64,000 nucleotides of DNA from Hyphomicrobiales bacterium (GCA_900470445.1 UCAU01000036.1:29425-93424); one strand, 5' to 3'. Positions 9,595 to 18,168 are shown, numbered from the stretch's first letter. Notes: a model not told the origin generated them from the sequence alone. Made by a program: numbers and translations.

Positions 9595-10576
9595 CTCGCG
9601 AAATGCGCATCTGGATACCGGTGAAAATCAGGAGCGCCAGCCCCAGGAACAGCGACGCGGCAGCGGCCAGGCCGAAATTGCGGGGCTGAGTGGCGAAGCC
9701 GACTTCGTAAATGTACTGGACCATCAGCATGGTGGCCGAGCCGGGGCCACCACCGGTCAGCACATAGAGCTCGTCGAAAGTCTGCACCGAGCGGATCACC
9801 GCCAGGATGAAAACCACCAGCATGACGGGCTTGAGCAGCGGCAGCGTGATCCGGGTGAACACCCGCCACGGGGAGGCAGAGTCCATCTTGGCCGCCTCGT
9901 AGACATCGCGTGGAATGGCCTGCAGCCCGGCCAGCAGGATGATCGTGTAAAAGCCCATATGGGCCCAGACGGTCACGAAGACCGACCAGAAGAACGCCGT
10001 ATTGGGGAAGATCAGCCAATTGACCGGCGTCAGGCCGGCCGCCGAGATCAGCCCGTTGAGCGCCCCGTCGCGCTGCAGAATCCACTGCCAGGTCAGTGCC
10101 ACCACAACGGGGGAGAGCATGACGGGGAAAAAGAAAATGCCGCGGAAGAAACCTCGGCCGACAATGTCGCGGTTCAGGCAGATCGCGGTCAGCAGGGCGA
10201 CGGCAATCATGCAGATCACCTGCACCGGCACGAACACCATCGTATTGCCCAATGCCCGCCAGAACAGATCGCGCGAGCAGGTGGAGGGATCGAGATAATT
10301 GCCGCAATCGAGCAGGCTCTGGTAATTGGCGCCGCCGACAAAAGGACGATCCCAGGGGAACAGCCGGTCGCTGCCGCTCACCGAATAGAAGATGTTGATG
10401 AAGACCGGCAGCAGGGCGAACAGCACGACGGCAACCAGGTTGGGCAGCAGGAAGACCCACGGCATCCGCTTGATGCCGACCCCTCGCTGAATGCCTGACA
10501 TTGCCGGCTCAATGAGGCGCGCCGGCAGTGACAGGATCGCGCCAGCGGCCGAGGCGAGTTGAACCCTTGCGCTCAT
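9578..10576 (-). CDS. Sugar ABC transporter permease, MalF type
   Basis: A 332-residue inner-membrane permease of the MalF/UgpA group. It has about six helices, the EAA loop EAAKMDSASPWRVFTRITLP and a late signature VRSVQTFDELYVLTGGGPG that is highly typical of sugar permeases. It is the second gene of the minus-strand operon, 62 bp behind the binding-protein gene and after a strong hairpin, and it overlaps the MalG-type gene. The pair forms the channel of the putative uronate/glucuronide importer. Confidence 0.92.
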   Translation of the reverse strand: MSARVQLASAAGAILSLPARLIEPAMSGIQRGVGIKRMPWVFLLPNLVAVVLFALLPVFINIFYSVSGSDRLFPWDRPFVGGANYQSLLDCGNYLDPSTCSRDLFWRALGNTMVFVPVQVICMIAVALLTAICLNRDIVGRGFFRGIFFFPVMLSPVVVALTWQWILQRDGALNGLISAAGLTPVNWLIFPNTAFFWSVFVTVWAHMGFYTIILLAGLQAIPRDVYEAAKMDSASPWRVFTRITLPLLKPVMLVVFILAVIRSVQTFDELYVLTGGGPGSATMLMVQYIYEVGFATQPRNFGLAAAASLFLGLALLIFTGIQMRISRGGNND

Positions 10577-10604
10577 GAGACTGTTCCTTGAATTGGATGG
10601 ATAA

Positions 10605-10631
10605 GGCCGCCCCGCACAGAACGGGGCGGCC
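10605..10631 (-). terminator. Intra-operon hairpin after the binding-protein gene
   Basis: GGCCGCCCCG (10605-10614) and CGGGGCGGCC (10622-10631) form a perfect 10-bp stem with a 7-nt loop, right after the binding-protein stop codon. Such hairpins commonly stabilise the binding-protein message and reduce read-through into the permease genes. Confidence 0.65.
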
Positions 10632-10638
10632 GCTGCGA

Positions 10639-11922
10639 TCAGGGCTGTCCGCCGGCCGCTTGAATGGCGAGATTGACGTCTTCCTTGATGCGTTCCATCG
10701 CGGCATCCACCGTCAGCTCATTGTTGAGCACCTGGCTGATGCGGGTGGTCAGCGCGTTCATCATCGCCCGCTGATAGCGCCAGCCCTGGAAGCGGTAGGC
10801 CGCGGCATCCATCTTCGGAATCTGGTTGATGAATGTGGCCAGCGCCTCCGAGGTGCGGGCCGAGGCCGTTGGATATTCCACCCCATTGGCGATTTGCGAG
10901 GCCGCGGACGGAATCTCGACTTCAGTTGAGATATAGTGATCGAGATTTTCCGGTTGGGCAAAAAAGTTGATCAGTTTCCCGGCAATCTCGGCATTCTGAG
11001 TGTGGGAGAACACGGTCATGGCGCCGCCGCCTGGCATGACGGTGCATGACGATGGCCCGCAGGGCGCCGGAACCACGGCCCAGTCGAACAGATCGCCGAC
11101 TTCGCTATCCATCTGCGCCAGCGTCCAGGAGCCGCCGAAATAGAGGACGGTGTTGGCATTGAGGAAATCGGAAAACAGCTCGCGATGGGTCGCGCCGCCG
11201 ACGGCGCCCCAGAGGTCCATCGGCATGGTGCCGTCCTGGTGCCAGGTGACGAATTGCTCGATGGCGGCACGCAGGCCATCGTCGACCACGGGGTGCCCCG
11301 CCTCATCGACCAATTGCGCGCCATAGCTGATGGCAAGGCTGGCAAAGCGGTGGCCTGAACGGTCCATTTCCATGGCAAATTCGGTATTGGTGGCTTGCGC
11401 CACTTGCCGCGTTGCCTCCGCCCATTCCTGCCAGGTTGCGCCCTCGGCGGGAACCGGCACGCCAGCCTGCTCGAACAGGGTCAGATTCACATAGGCGCCG
11501 TTGACGGTGAGCGTCGTCGGCATGCCGTAAATGGCCGTGCTCGCCGCATCGCCGCCGCGCAGCCATTGCAACGTCTGGCCCCATTCCTGCTCGAAATAGG
11601 CCGCGTCAACATAGGGTGTGATGTCCTGATAGAAGCGGCTCAGCCCACCCAGATCGGTGATGATGGCGATGTCCGGCCCTTCGCCGGCTTCCAGTTGCAC
11701 CGGCAAGCTTTCTACCAGGGTTTGGTAGCTCACTTCCTCCACATTGACGGTGACGCCGGGATTTTCGGCTTCGAAGGTTTTCGCCATTTCGGCGAAGATT
11801 TTGCCCCCGCTGCCGGTATCCCCGGCCCAAACAGTGATCTGCTGCCCGTAGGCCAGGCTAATCGGCGCGGCGGCAATTACCAAAGCCAGCGCGGTCGTGG
11901 TCCTCAATCCAGTGCGTTTCAA
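10639..11922 (-). CDS. Sugar ABC transporter substrate-binding protein (extracellular solute-binding family 1)
   Basis: A 427-residue periplasmic protein with a signal peptide (ALALVIAAAPISLAYGQQ). The mature part begins ITVWAGDTGSGGKIF and has family-1 landmarks AGEGPDIAIITDLGGLSRF and FFAQPENLDHY. I chose a TTG start at 11922 because GGAGGAGG lies 8 bp upstream and the signal peptide then starts MKRTGLR; the ATGs further upstream have no ribosome site. It heads the operon with two permeases, an ATPase and uxuA, so the ligand is probably a uronate, glucuronide or oligouronide (inference). Two TGGT-N3-ACCA operators lie 62 and 88 bp upstream. Confidence 0.9.
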   Translation of the reverse strand: MKRTGLRTTTALALVIAAAPISLAYGQQITVWAGDTGSGGKIFAEMAKTFEAENPGVTVNVEEVSYQTLVESLPVQLEAGEGPDIAIITDLGGLSRFYQDITPYVDAAYFEQEWGQTLQWLRGGDAASTAIYGMPTTLTVNGAYVNLTLFEQAGVPVPAEGATWQEWAEATRQVAQATNTEFAMEMDRSGHRFASLAISYGAQLVDEAGHPVVDDGLRAAIEQFVTWHQDGTMPMDLWGAVGGATHRELFSDFLNANTVLYFGGSWTLAQMDSEVGDLFDWAVVPAPCGPSSCTVMPGGGAMTVFSHTQNAEIAGKLINFFAQPENLDHYISTEVEIPSAASQIANGVEYPTASARTSEALATFINQIPKMDAAAYRFQGWRYQRAMMNALTTRISQVLNNELTVDAAMERIKEDVNLAIQAAGGQP

Positions 11923-11983
11923 TTCCAGTTCCTCCTCCAGGAATGCGCTGCGTTTGAAACAGCCGCTGAGCCCAAGCTTGTTT

Positions 11984-11994
11984 TGGTAAGACCA
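11984..11994. promoter_or_regulatory. TGGTAAGACCA, candidate GntR/FadR-type operator 1
   Basis: A TGGT-N3-ACCA palindrome in the divergent promoter region between the binding-protein gene (start 11922, minus) and the dehydrogenase operon (start 12206, plus). FadR-subfamily GntR proteins, including UxuR/ExuR-like ones, bind sites of this shape, and such a regulator is encoded at 14322. Confidence 0.6.
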
Positions 11995-12009
11995 CAATGT
12001 CAAGCCTTC

Positions 12010-12020
12010 TGGTATGACCA
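12010..12020. promoter_or_regulatory. TGGTATGACCA, candidate GntR/FadR-type operator 2
   Basis: A second copy of the TGGT-N3-ACCA palindrome, 26 bp from the first. With its flanks it extends to CTGGT-ATG-ACCAG. Its closeness to UxuR/ExuR sites (TTGGTATACCAA-like) supports control by a uronate-responsive regulator. Confidence 0.6.
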
Positions 12021-12147
12021 GATTGGATGGCGGCATGATGCAGACCGAAGATTTCCAGCATTTCTGCGCGATAATTACGCAAAAAGGCAACAATATCGGT
12101 CTATCTGGTCAGCCATTGGTGCTTGACAGGAAAACGGAATGCCTGTC

Positions 12148-12158
12148 TGGTTCGACCA
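12148..12158. promoter_or_regulatory. TGGTTCGACCA, candidate GntR/FadR-type operator 3
   Basis: A third TGGT-N3-ACCA palindrome, 48 bp upstream of the start of the plus-strand dehydrogenase operon. With the two copies nearer the minus-strand operon, it suggests one regulator represses both directions. Confidence 0.58.
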
Positions 12159-12205
12159 ATTAATGAGCCTGCACTGGCTCGCCAGTAGTGGAGGAAATGC
12201 CTGAA

Positions 12206-13222
12206 ATGGTTAGATTTGCGGTCGTCGGCATCGACCACGGACATATTTTTGATCATGCCAAGGGGCTGATCAAGGCCGGCGCCGAGTTTGTCGGCTATTG
12301 CCCCCAAACCTCGATTCCAAGCCTGGTCGAGAGCTTTGCGCAAGCCTATCCGGAAGTTCCCCAGATCGATCGAGAAACGCTGTTTGCCGATTCCAGCATT
12401 GACGTGATCTGCATTGCCGCCATTCCGAAAGACCGTGCGGGCCTGGCGATCCAGGCCATGCGTGCGGGCAAGGATGTCATGGTCGATAAGCCCGGCCTTA
12501 CCACCTACGCCCAGCTCGAGGCGGTGCAGCAGGCCGTGAGCGAAACCGGGCGCATCTTCTCGATCTGCTTCACCGAGCGGCATAGCGTTCGCTCGGCAGT
12601 CAAGGCTGGCAAGCTGGTCGCGGAGGGCGCCATCGGCAGGGTCATCCAGACCTTGGGCACCGGGCCGCATCGCCTGGGCAATTCCCGGCCCGACTGGTTT
12701 TGGCAACGTGACGCATTCGGCGGCATCATCGTAGATATCGCCTCCCACCAGATCGATCAGTTCCTGTTCTACACCGGCTCCGACACTGCGGAGGTCGTCA
12801 CGTCCCAGGTCGCCAATTTCGCCAATCCGCAGGCGCCCGAATTCGAGGATTTCGGCGATCTGCTGCTGCGCAGCGACAAGGCTTCCGGCTATGTCCGTGT
12901 CGATTGGTTCACCCCGGATGGCCTTCCGACCTGGGGCGATGGCCGGCTGACCATATTGGGCACCGAGGGCTATATCGAGCTGCGCAAATATGTCGATATC
13001 GCTGGCCGCGACGGCAAGGACCACCTTTTCCTCGTCAACAAGCATGGCGTAGAACATATCGATTGCTCCAACGAAGAACTCGACTACTTCGCCAGCTTTG
13101 CCGCCGATGTGCGCGACCGCACCGCGACCGCAATGTCCCAGCAACATGTCTACGAGGTCTGCCGGCTGTCCCTCGATGCGCAGAGCCGAGCCGTCAACAT
13201 TTCTTCCCAGCCTAAAGGATAG
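12206..13222 (+). CDS. Gfo/Idh/MocA-family oxidoreductase
   Basis: A 338-residue NAD(P)-dependent dehydrogenase, cytoplasmic. The Rossmann start is VRFAVVGIDHGH, with a histidine-rich loop in place of the usual GxGxxG. The family EKP motif appears as DKPG, and the second-domain helix GGIIVDIASHQIDQFLFYTG carries the usual catalytic His/Asp positions. I prefer the ATG at 12206, with GGAGGA 10 bp upstream, over GTG 12188 or ATG 12197. It starts the plus-strand operon opposite the uronate importer and is followed 5 bp later by a second member of the family. It probably oxidises or reduces a sugar acid or sugar; the substrate is unknown. Confidence 0.87.
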   Translation: MVRFAVVGIDHGHIFDHAKGLIKAGAEFVGYCPQTSIPSLVESFAQAYPEVPQIDRETLFADSSIDVICIAAIPKDRAGLAIQAMRAGKDVMVDKPGLTTYAQLEAVQQAVSETGRIFSICFTERHSVRSAVKAGKLVAEGAIGRVIQTLGTGPHRLGNSRPDWFWQRDAFGGIIVDIASHQIDQFLFYTGSDTAEVVTSQVANFANPQAPEFEDFGDLLLRSDKASGYVRVDWFTPDGLPTWGDGRLTILGTEGYIELRKYVDIAGRDGKDHLFLVNKHGVEHIDCSNEELDYFASFAADVRDRTATAMSQQHVYEVCRLSLDAQSRAVNISSQPKG

Positions 13223-13227
13223 ATCCC

Positions 13228-14292
13228 ATGACCCGGAAACTGCGCGTCGGCCTGATTGGCGCCGGCATCGCCCAGCGGCACTTGGCCGGCTACAACTGGA
13301 ACAAGGACCTGTTCGAGGTTCCCGTGCTCTGCTCCCTCGATGAGGACCGCGGCCGCCAGGCCGTCGCTGAATTCGGCGTCGGCGAATATACCAGCGACGT
13401 CGAAACCCTGTTCGCTCGCGACGATCTCGATGTCATCGATATCTGCACGCCGCCCGATTCCCATTTCGCGCTCTCAAAACGCGCCATCGAGGCGGGCAAG
13501 CACGTCATCTGCGAAAAGCCGCTTTTCGGCTCGATCGCCGATGTCGACGCGATGAGCGAAATCGTCGGCAAGACCGATCGGAAATTCATGCCCATCTTCC
13601 AGTATCGCTACGGTACCGGGTTGCAGAAACTCAAGCGGCTGATTGAACTGGGTCTGGCCGGCCGGCCGTTCCTCACCACGGTCGAGACACATTGGTGGCG
13701 TGGTCCGGCCTATTACGAAGTGCCGTGGCGCGGCAAATGGGCCAGCGAACTGGGCGGGGGGCTATTGGGCCACGCCATCCACGCCCATGACATGCTCAAC
13801 TATGTCCACGGCGCCTGCGCCGAGATTTTCGCCCATGGCGCGACCCTGGTGAACAAGATCGAGGTCGAGGACACCATGACCCTCTCGGTCAAGATGGCCA
13901 ACGGCTCGCTCGCTGCCCTGTCCATGACTTTGGGGTCGCGCAAGGAAATCTCCCGCCTGCGCTTCTGCTTCAGCGACATGGTGGCCGAGAGTATTCTGGA
14001 GCCCTATACCATGGGCCGTGACCCATGGACCTTCATCGCCGGCACACCGGAGCACCAGGCCAGGATCGATGCAGCGCTCGCTGACCACCAGGTCACCGAG
14101 GATGGCTATACCAGGCAGTTCGAGCTGTTCCATCAAGCGGTGATGACCGGCGGGGAGCCGCCCGTGACCCTGGAAGATGCGCGCAATTCGCTTGCTTTGG
14201 TGACCGCCGCGTATCATTCCCAGAGAACGGGCCAGCCGTCACAATTGCCAATCACGCCAGCGCATCCGCTTTATGGCTCCTGGCTCCCTTGA
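13228..14292 (+). CDS. Gfo/Idh/MocA-family oxidoreductase
   Basis: A 354-residue dehydrogenase with a regular nucleotide motif (VGLIGAGIAQRHLAGY), the lysine motif CEKPLFG and the substrate-site helix GGGLLGHAIHAHDMLNYVHG. It is distinct in sequence from the gene just upstream, so the two probably act on different intermediates of one pathway. It ends 29 bp before the GntR regulator gene. A link to uronate or inositol-like sugar oxidation is inferred from the divergent uxuA/ABC operon. Confidence 0.88.
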   Translation: MTRKLRVGLIGAGIAQRHLAGYNWNKDLFEVPVLCSLDEDRGRQAVAEFGVGEYTSDVETLFARDDLDVIDICTPPDSHFALSKRAIEAGKHVICEKPLFGSIADVDAMSEIVGKTDRKFMPIFQYRYGTGLQKLKRLIELGLAGRPFLTTVETHWWRGPAYYEVPWRGKWASELGGGLLGHAIHAHDMLNYVHGACAEIFAHGATLVNKIEVEDTMTLSVKMANGSLAALSMTLGSRKEISRLRFCFSDMVAESILEPYTMGRDPWTFIAGTPEHQARIDAALADHQVTEDGYTRQFELFHQAVMTGGEPPVTLEDARNSLALVTAAYHSQRTGQPSQLPITPAHPLYGSWLP

Positions 14293-14321
14293 TCGGCGGG
14301 CCGACGGCTGGGAGGTCAAAG

Positions 14322-15062
14322 ATGCAAAAGGACCGGAGCTACCCGCGGCTGCAGGGCAATCAACGGCTGTATCAGGTCGTTGCGCGCCAGATCGCCAAGC
14401 TGATCGAGCAGAACGCTGCCGACAAATCCTGGCGCATGCCATCCGAGCGGGAACTGGCCGAAGAACTCTCGGTCAGCCGCCCGGTGGTCCGCGAGGCGGT
14501 GATCGCGCTGGAAATGCGCGGCATCGTCGAAGTGCGCGGCCGGGCCGGGATCATGGTCCTACCCAGCAGGCTGTCGCAGGTGAACTTCGACCTCTCCGTA
14601 AGCGACATCGGGCCCGGACCGTTCGAGCTGCTGGAGGCGCGTCTCGCCATCGAATCGAGCGCGGCGGCACTCGCTGCCGAGCGGGCGACCAATTATGATA
14701 TCCTGGTGCTTGAGGAATGCATCGCCCAGATGGAGCAGGAAACCGAAGTGGTCCTGCTGCAGGAAAAGGGCGATCGGGACTTCCACATGACGATTGCCAG
14801 GATGACCAACAATGCCATCATCGTCTCGATGATCGAGGCCCTATGGGCGCAGCGCGATGAATCATTGATGTGGAAGAAGCTGCACGAGCACATCCACGCC
14901 GAAAGCGTGCGCCCGCTCTGGATTGGTGATCATCACGCGATCCTTTCGGCCCTGCGCATGCGCCATCCCGACGCCGCCTATAAGGCGATGGCGCGCCATA
15001 TCCGCAACGTCACCAATGAACTGCTCGAAGCAGACGAACGCGGCCGCGTGGTCACGGAGTAG
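14322..15062 (+). CDS. GntR-family transcriptional regulator, FadR subfamily (FCD domain)
   Basis: A 246-residue regulator with an N-terminal winged helix (LYQVVARQIAKLIEQ, then MPSERELAEELSVSRPVVRE) and a C-terminal FCD effector domain. The FCD metal-binding histidines appear in RDFHMTIAR, GDHHAIL and MARHI. The ATG at 14322 has GGGAGG about 8 bp upstream; the earlier TTG at 14289 overlaps the preceding gene and is less likely. It is the last gene of the dehydrogenase operon. The natural targets are the three TGGT-N3-ACCA sites at 11984, 12010 and 12148. A uronate or aldonate inducer is inferred from context. Confidence 0.9.
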   Translation: MQKDRSYPRLQGNQRLYQVVARQIAKLIEQNAADKSWRMPSERELAEELSVSRPVVREAVIALEMRGIVEVRGRAGIMVLPSRLSQVNFDLSVSDIGPGPFELLEARLAIESSAAALAAERATNYDILVLEECIAQMEQETEVVLLQEKGDRDFHMTIARMTNNAIIVSMIEALWAQRDESLMWKKLHEHIHAESVRPLWIGDHHAILSALRMRHPDAAYKAMARHIRNVTNELLEADERGRVVTE

Positions 15063-15117
15063 GGGCTGACCAAGCGATCAGGTTGCCGTGGTCGGCGCAA
15101 CGATCGGGAGACTGGCA

Positions 15118-16032
15118 TTATAAAGGCGGCGCGATGCTGCGATTGCTTTGCTGATGCTGTGACAGCATGGCAACGAAGGCGATGACCTTGGGCGGCCGGA
15201 AGCGCGCCGCCGGATAGACCGCATATATGCCGCCGGCCGGCAAATCCCAGGCCGGCAGGAGTTGGACCAGCCTATTGGCTTGCAAATGGTCCGCGGCCAG
15301 AAAGTCCGGCAAGACTGATATGCCCCCGCCGGCCAGAGTGGCGGCCATGGCGGCTGGCGTGGAATTGGTCAGGATGCTCTGGCGGAGCCTGACCGTTGTG
15401 GGGTCGAAGTCATTCTTGGTGAAGCGCCAGACCAATGGCTCCTTGAGGGAGGCATTGGCAATGAAGGGCAGGCTGACCAGATCCTCCGGTATGATTGCAG
15501 TCCCCGCCTGCGGCAATTCGGGCGAAGCCACCAGCAATTGCCGGAACGAACCGATACGCCGGGCCTGATAACTGGAATCGTCCAGCCAGCCGACGCGGAT
15601 GGATAGATCGAAATGATCGGCAATGAGATCGACCTTGGTATCGGAAAGCCGTAATTCGACATTACAGGCCGGATATTTCCGGGTGAACGCGGCGATGAGC
15701 GGGGCAATCGTTGCTGCGCCGTAATCGCTCGGCGCCGCTATGCGCAGGGTCCCGGTGGGCTCAGAATTGATCTGCGCGATCTCGCTGATGGCGTCTTCCA
15801 CCGCGCCGAAGATCATCACGCATCGAGCGTGTAGCAGCCGTCCGGCCTCAGTTGGTTCGACCCGTCGGGTGGTCCTGACCAGCAGGCTGGTCTGCAGCTC
15901 TTCTTCGAGACGGCTGACCTGCTGGCTGACCACCGCTTTGGTGATCCCCAGCCGCTCGGCCGCCTTGGTGAAGGAGCCGGTTTCGGCCACGGCGGAGAAA
16001 TAGGCGAGCCGGTTGAGTCTGATGGCCTGCAT
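15118..16032 (-). CDS. LysR-family transcriptional regulator
   Basis: A 304-residue LysR protein. The winged helix is RLAYFSAVAETGSFTKAAER, then LGITKAVVSQQVSRLEEELQ, and the effector domain contains PSDYGAATIAPLIAAF and FDLSIRVGWLDDS. It diverges from the DsbA-like gene at 16143 across a 110-bp gap, so the DsbA/MBL/SnoaL genes are its likely targets. The ligand is unknown. Confidence 0.92.
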   Translation of the reverse strand: MQAIRLNRLAYFSAVAETGSFTKAAERLGITKAVVSQQVSRLEEELQTSLLVRTTRRVEPTEAGRLLHARCVMIFGAVEDAISEIAQINSEPTGTLRIAAPSDYGAATIAPLIAAFTRKYPACNVELRLSDTKVDLIADHFDLSIRVGWLDDSSYQARRIGSFRQLLVASPELPQAGTAIIPEDLVSLPFIANASLKEPLVWRFTKNDFDPTTVRLRQSILTNSTPAAMAATLAGGGISVLPDFLAADHLQANRLVQLLPAWDLPAGGIYAVYPAARFRPPKVIAFVAMLSQHQQSNRSIAPPL

Positions 16033-16142
16033 CGTCTGTCCTATTGTATGCCAGAGGAAAACATTCTGTCAGGTTTGATGCTCTCGATCAATCAATGGCG
16101 GAGGCATAGCTTCCAGCCAACAATATTGAGGACATCAGGCCC

Positions 16143-16775
16143 ATGCACATCACCTACCTGTTCGACCCCCTTTGCGGCTGGTGCTATGGCGCCACCAGCG
16201 CGCTTGAGCAAATCAGCCGGCTGGGCGGCGTCACCATCCAATTGTCGCCCACCGGCCTGTTTGCCGGTGAAGGCGCCCGCCCGATGGATCAATCCTTCGC
16301 CGCCTATGCGTGGCAGAACGATCAGCGCATCGCCCGGCTGACCGGGCAGGCTTTCAGCGAGACCTACCGCCAGCAGGTACTTGGCGCGGCCGGCGCCACG
16401 CTCGACTCCGCGCCGGCAACTTTGGCCATTGTCGCCGTGGGCCTGCAGGCGCCCTCCCAGGAGATGGCGGCGCTCAAGGCGCTCCAGCAGGCCCGCTATG
16501 TCGATGGCCGGGACAACGGGAGCATGGACGTTGTGATCGATATCCTCGCGGCGGCCGGTTTCAGCGATGCCGCTGATCGTCTTCGGGGAGCGGATCAGCA
16601 ATTGCTGGCAGCCTACCGGACGCGGATCGAGGCTGCCCGTGCCGACATGACGCGTTTCGGCGCCAATGGTGTGCCGGCGTTGATCATTGGCAAAGGCGAC
16701 AAACGTCGCCTGCTGCCCAGCGGCACTTTGTTTGGCGACCCGCAAATCCTGGCGGCTCAGCTCGAAGCCGCCTGA
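16143..16775 (+). CDS. DsbA-family thioredoxin-fold protein (FrnE/2-hydroxychromene-isomerase-like group)
   Basis: A 210-residue cytoplasmic protein with no signal peptide. A thioredoxin-fold start (ITYLFDPLCGWCYGATSALE) carries the redox pair Cys11-Gly-Trp-Cys14. The middle is an all-helical insertion and the end contains GVPALIIG, the cis-proline strand. This layout matches FrnE-type DsbA relatives proposed to act as disulfide isomerases or glutathione-dependent enzymes. It is the first of three co-directional genes diverging from a LysR regulator, followed by an MBL-fold and a SnoaL-like gene, suggesting a small detoxification operon. Confidence 0.85.
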   Translation: MHITYLFDPLCGWCYGATSALEQISRLGGVTIQLSPTGLFAGEGARPMDQSFAAYAWQNDQRIARLTGQAFSETYRQQVLGAAGATLDSAPATLAIVAVGLQAPSQEMAALKALQQARYVDGRDNGSMDVVIDILAAAGFSDAADRLRGADQQLLAAYRTRIEAARADMTRFGANGVPALIIGKGDKRRLLPSGTLFGDPQILAAQLEAA

Positions 16776-16833
16776 AGCCTCGCAATGATTACGACTTTCA
16801 TCAAGGAGTGACCACCATGACAACTACCCTGAA

Positions 16834-17631
16834 TTGGACCATTTTCCTGCCGGCGGGAACGGCTTCTTCCGGGCACCGGTGCTGCTGTCCGGGCCGAGTG
16901 AGGCGCTGTTGATCGATGGCGGCTTCACCTATCCCGATGGGCGCGCGCTGGCGCAGGCCATAGCGGCGACGGGCAAGACGCTGACCACGATCTATATCAG
17001 CCAGTCCGATCCGGACTATTATTTCAGCCTGAAGCCGGTGCTGGAAGCTTTTCCCAACGCCAGGGTCATTGCCGCTTCCGCCACGGTGGAGGCCATCAAG
17101 GGAAATGTGGACAAGAAACTGGCCGCGTGGGGCCCCAAGCTCAACGAGAATGGGCCGCAGACGCAGGCCGATATCATTTTCCCCGAGGCCTTCGACGGCC
17201 CAACACTAAGCGTGAATGGTGAAACAGTCGAAATCGTTGCGGCTGCCGGCCTCGCCAATCGCCGCTATCTGTGGGTTCCGACACTGAATGCCGTCTTTGG
17301 TGGTGTGCTGATTTTCTCGGGCGTGCATGTCTGGACTGCCGATACCCCCACCAAAGAGCAGCGTGCAGCCTGGATCGCCAATCTCGACGCGATTGCCGCC
17401 CGCCATCCTGCCATCGTCATTCCGGGCCACATGGATTCGGCGGCCGCGACAGGGCTTGCCGCGATCGAGCATACCAAGGCTTATCTGCTGGCGTTCGAAG
17501 AGGAACTGGCCAAGGGCGGAGACTCCGCCAAGCTCAAGACCGCAATGGAAGACCGCTTCCCCGATCTGGGCATGGGCGTGGCTCTCGATATTGGCTCCAA
17601 GGTCGCCACCGGCGAAATGCAGTGGGGTTGA
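16834..17631 (+). CDS. MBL-fold protein with degenerate metal site; 5' end frameshifted
   Basis: The open frame from the TTG at 16834 gives 265 residues of a metallo-beta-lactamase-fold protein. The expected 5' end is out of frame: an ATG at 16817 with AAGGAGTGACCACC before it encodes MTTTLNWTIF, which joins in meaning, but not in frame, to PAGGNGFFRAPVLLSG. One missing C near 16846-16847 would restore one continuous protein. The canonical THxHxDHY metal motif reads SQSDPDYY (residues 56-63), so only the aspartate of the usual ligands remains there. GVHVW and VIPGHM are kept. The normal reaction is therefore doubtful even if the frame is intact. It lies between DsbA-like and SnoaL-like genes. 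Confidence 0.75.
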   Translation: MDHFPAGGNGFFRAPVLLSGPSEALLIDGGFTYPDGRALAQAIAATGKTLTTIYISQSDPDYYFSLKPVLEAFPNARVIAASATVEAIKGNVDKKLAAWGPKLNENGPQTQADIIFPEAFDGPTLSVNGETVEIVAAAGLANRRYLWVPTLNAVFGGVLIFSGVHVWTADTPTKEQRAAWIANLDAIAARHPAIVIPGHMDSAAATGLAAIEHTKAYLLAFEEELAKGGDSAKLKTAMEDRFPDLGMGVALDIGSKVATGEMQWG

Positions 17632-17632
17632 A

Positions 17633-18022
17633 ATGAGCACCAATCTCGAGCTGATCAGAAGCACTTATGAAGGAACCTCGGCGGACAATGGCCGCAACCT
17701 GCGGGCCGTACTATCCCCCGATGTCGAATGGACCGAGGCAGAAGGCTTTCCCTATGCGGGAACCTATGTCGGGCCGGAGGCGGTGATCGCCGGTGTATTC
17801 CACCGTCTTCAGACGGAATGGACGGGCTATCGCGCCCAGGTCCACACCTACCTTGCCGATGGCGACCGCGTTGCCGCGTGCGGCGTCTATTCCGGCACCT
17901 ATAACGCAACGGGTAAGTCCATGACCTCGCCCTTTGCCCATCTCTACCAGCTCAAGGACGGCAAGATCATGCGCATGGCCCAGTACGTCGACACCGTCCT
18001 GGTATCCCGCGCACTCAGCTAA
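17633..18022 (+). CDS. SnoaL-like / nuclear transport factor 2-fold protein
   Basis: A 129-residue small alpha+beta-barrel protein of the SnoaL/ketosteroid-isomerase-like superfamily. It starts MSTNLELIRSTYEG and contains DVEWTEAEGFPYAGTYVGPE and FAHLYQLKDGKIMRMAQYVD, the ends of the NTF2 fold. Its ATG is one base after the MBL stop codon, so the two genes are coupled. Members are small-molecule isomerases, hydrolases or binding proteins; no specific reaction can be given. Confidence 0.8.
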   Translation: MSTNLELIRSTYEGTSADNGRNLRAVLSPDVEWTEAEGFPYAGTYVGPEAVIAGVFHRLQTEWTGYRAQVHTYLADGDRVAACGVYSGTYNATGKSMTSPFAHLYQLKDGKIMRMAQYVDTVLVSRALS

Positions 18023-18052
18023 ACCTCGCAAAGATCTAAAGGAGACAAGGCA

Positions 18053-18116
18053 ATGCCTTGTGGCAGCCTCCGTCGCGGGATCGGCCGTGCCGGTGTATGC
18101 CAGGACACTGCCCTGA
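18053..18116 (+). pseudogene. Remnant of a signal-peptide-bearing gene
   Basis: A good ribosome site (AAAGGAGACAAGGCA) leads to an ATG at 18053, but that frame yields only 39 unremarkable residues. The next frame, from 18057, encodes LVAASVAGSAVPVYA then RTLP and a stop: the hydrophobic core and cleavage site of an export signal. I infer that the start and signal of an exported protein survive, out of frame, after deletion of the gene body. It follows the SnoaL gene by 30 bp and would have been the fourth gene of that operon. Confidence 0.4.
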
Positions 18117-18168
18117 CCCATATCGTCGGGGCACTGCCAGACTGCGACCTGCAAAGCGGCGTATCGGG

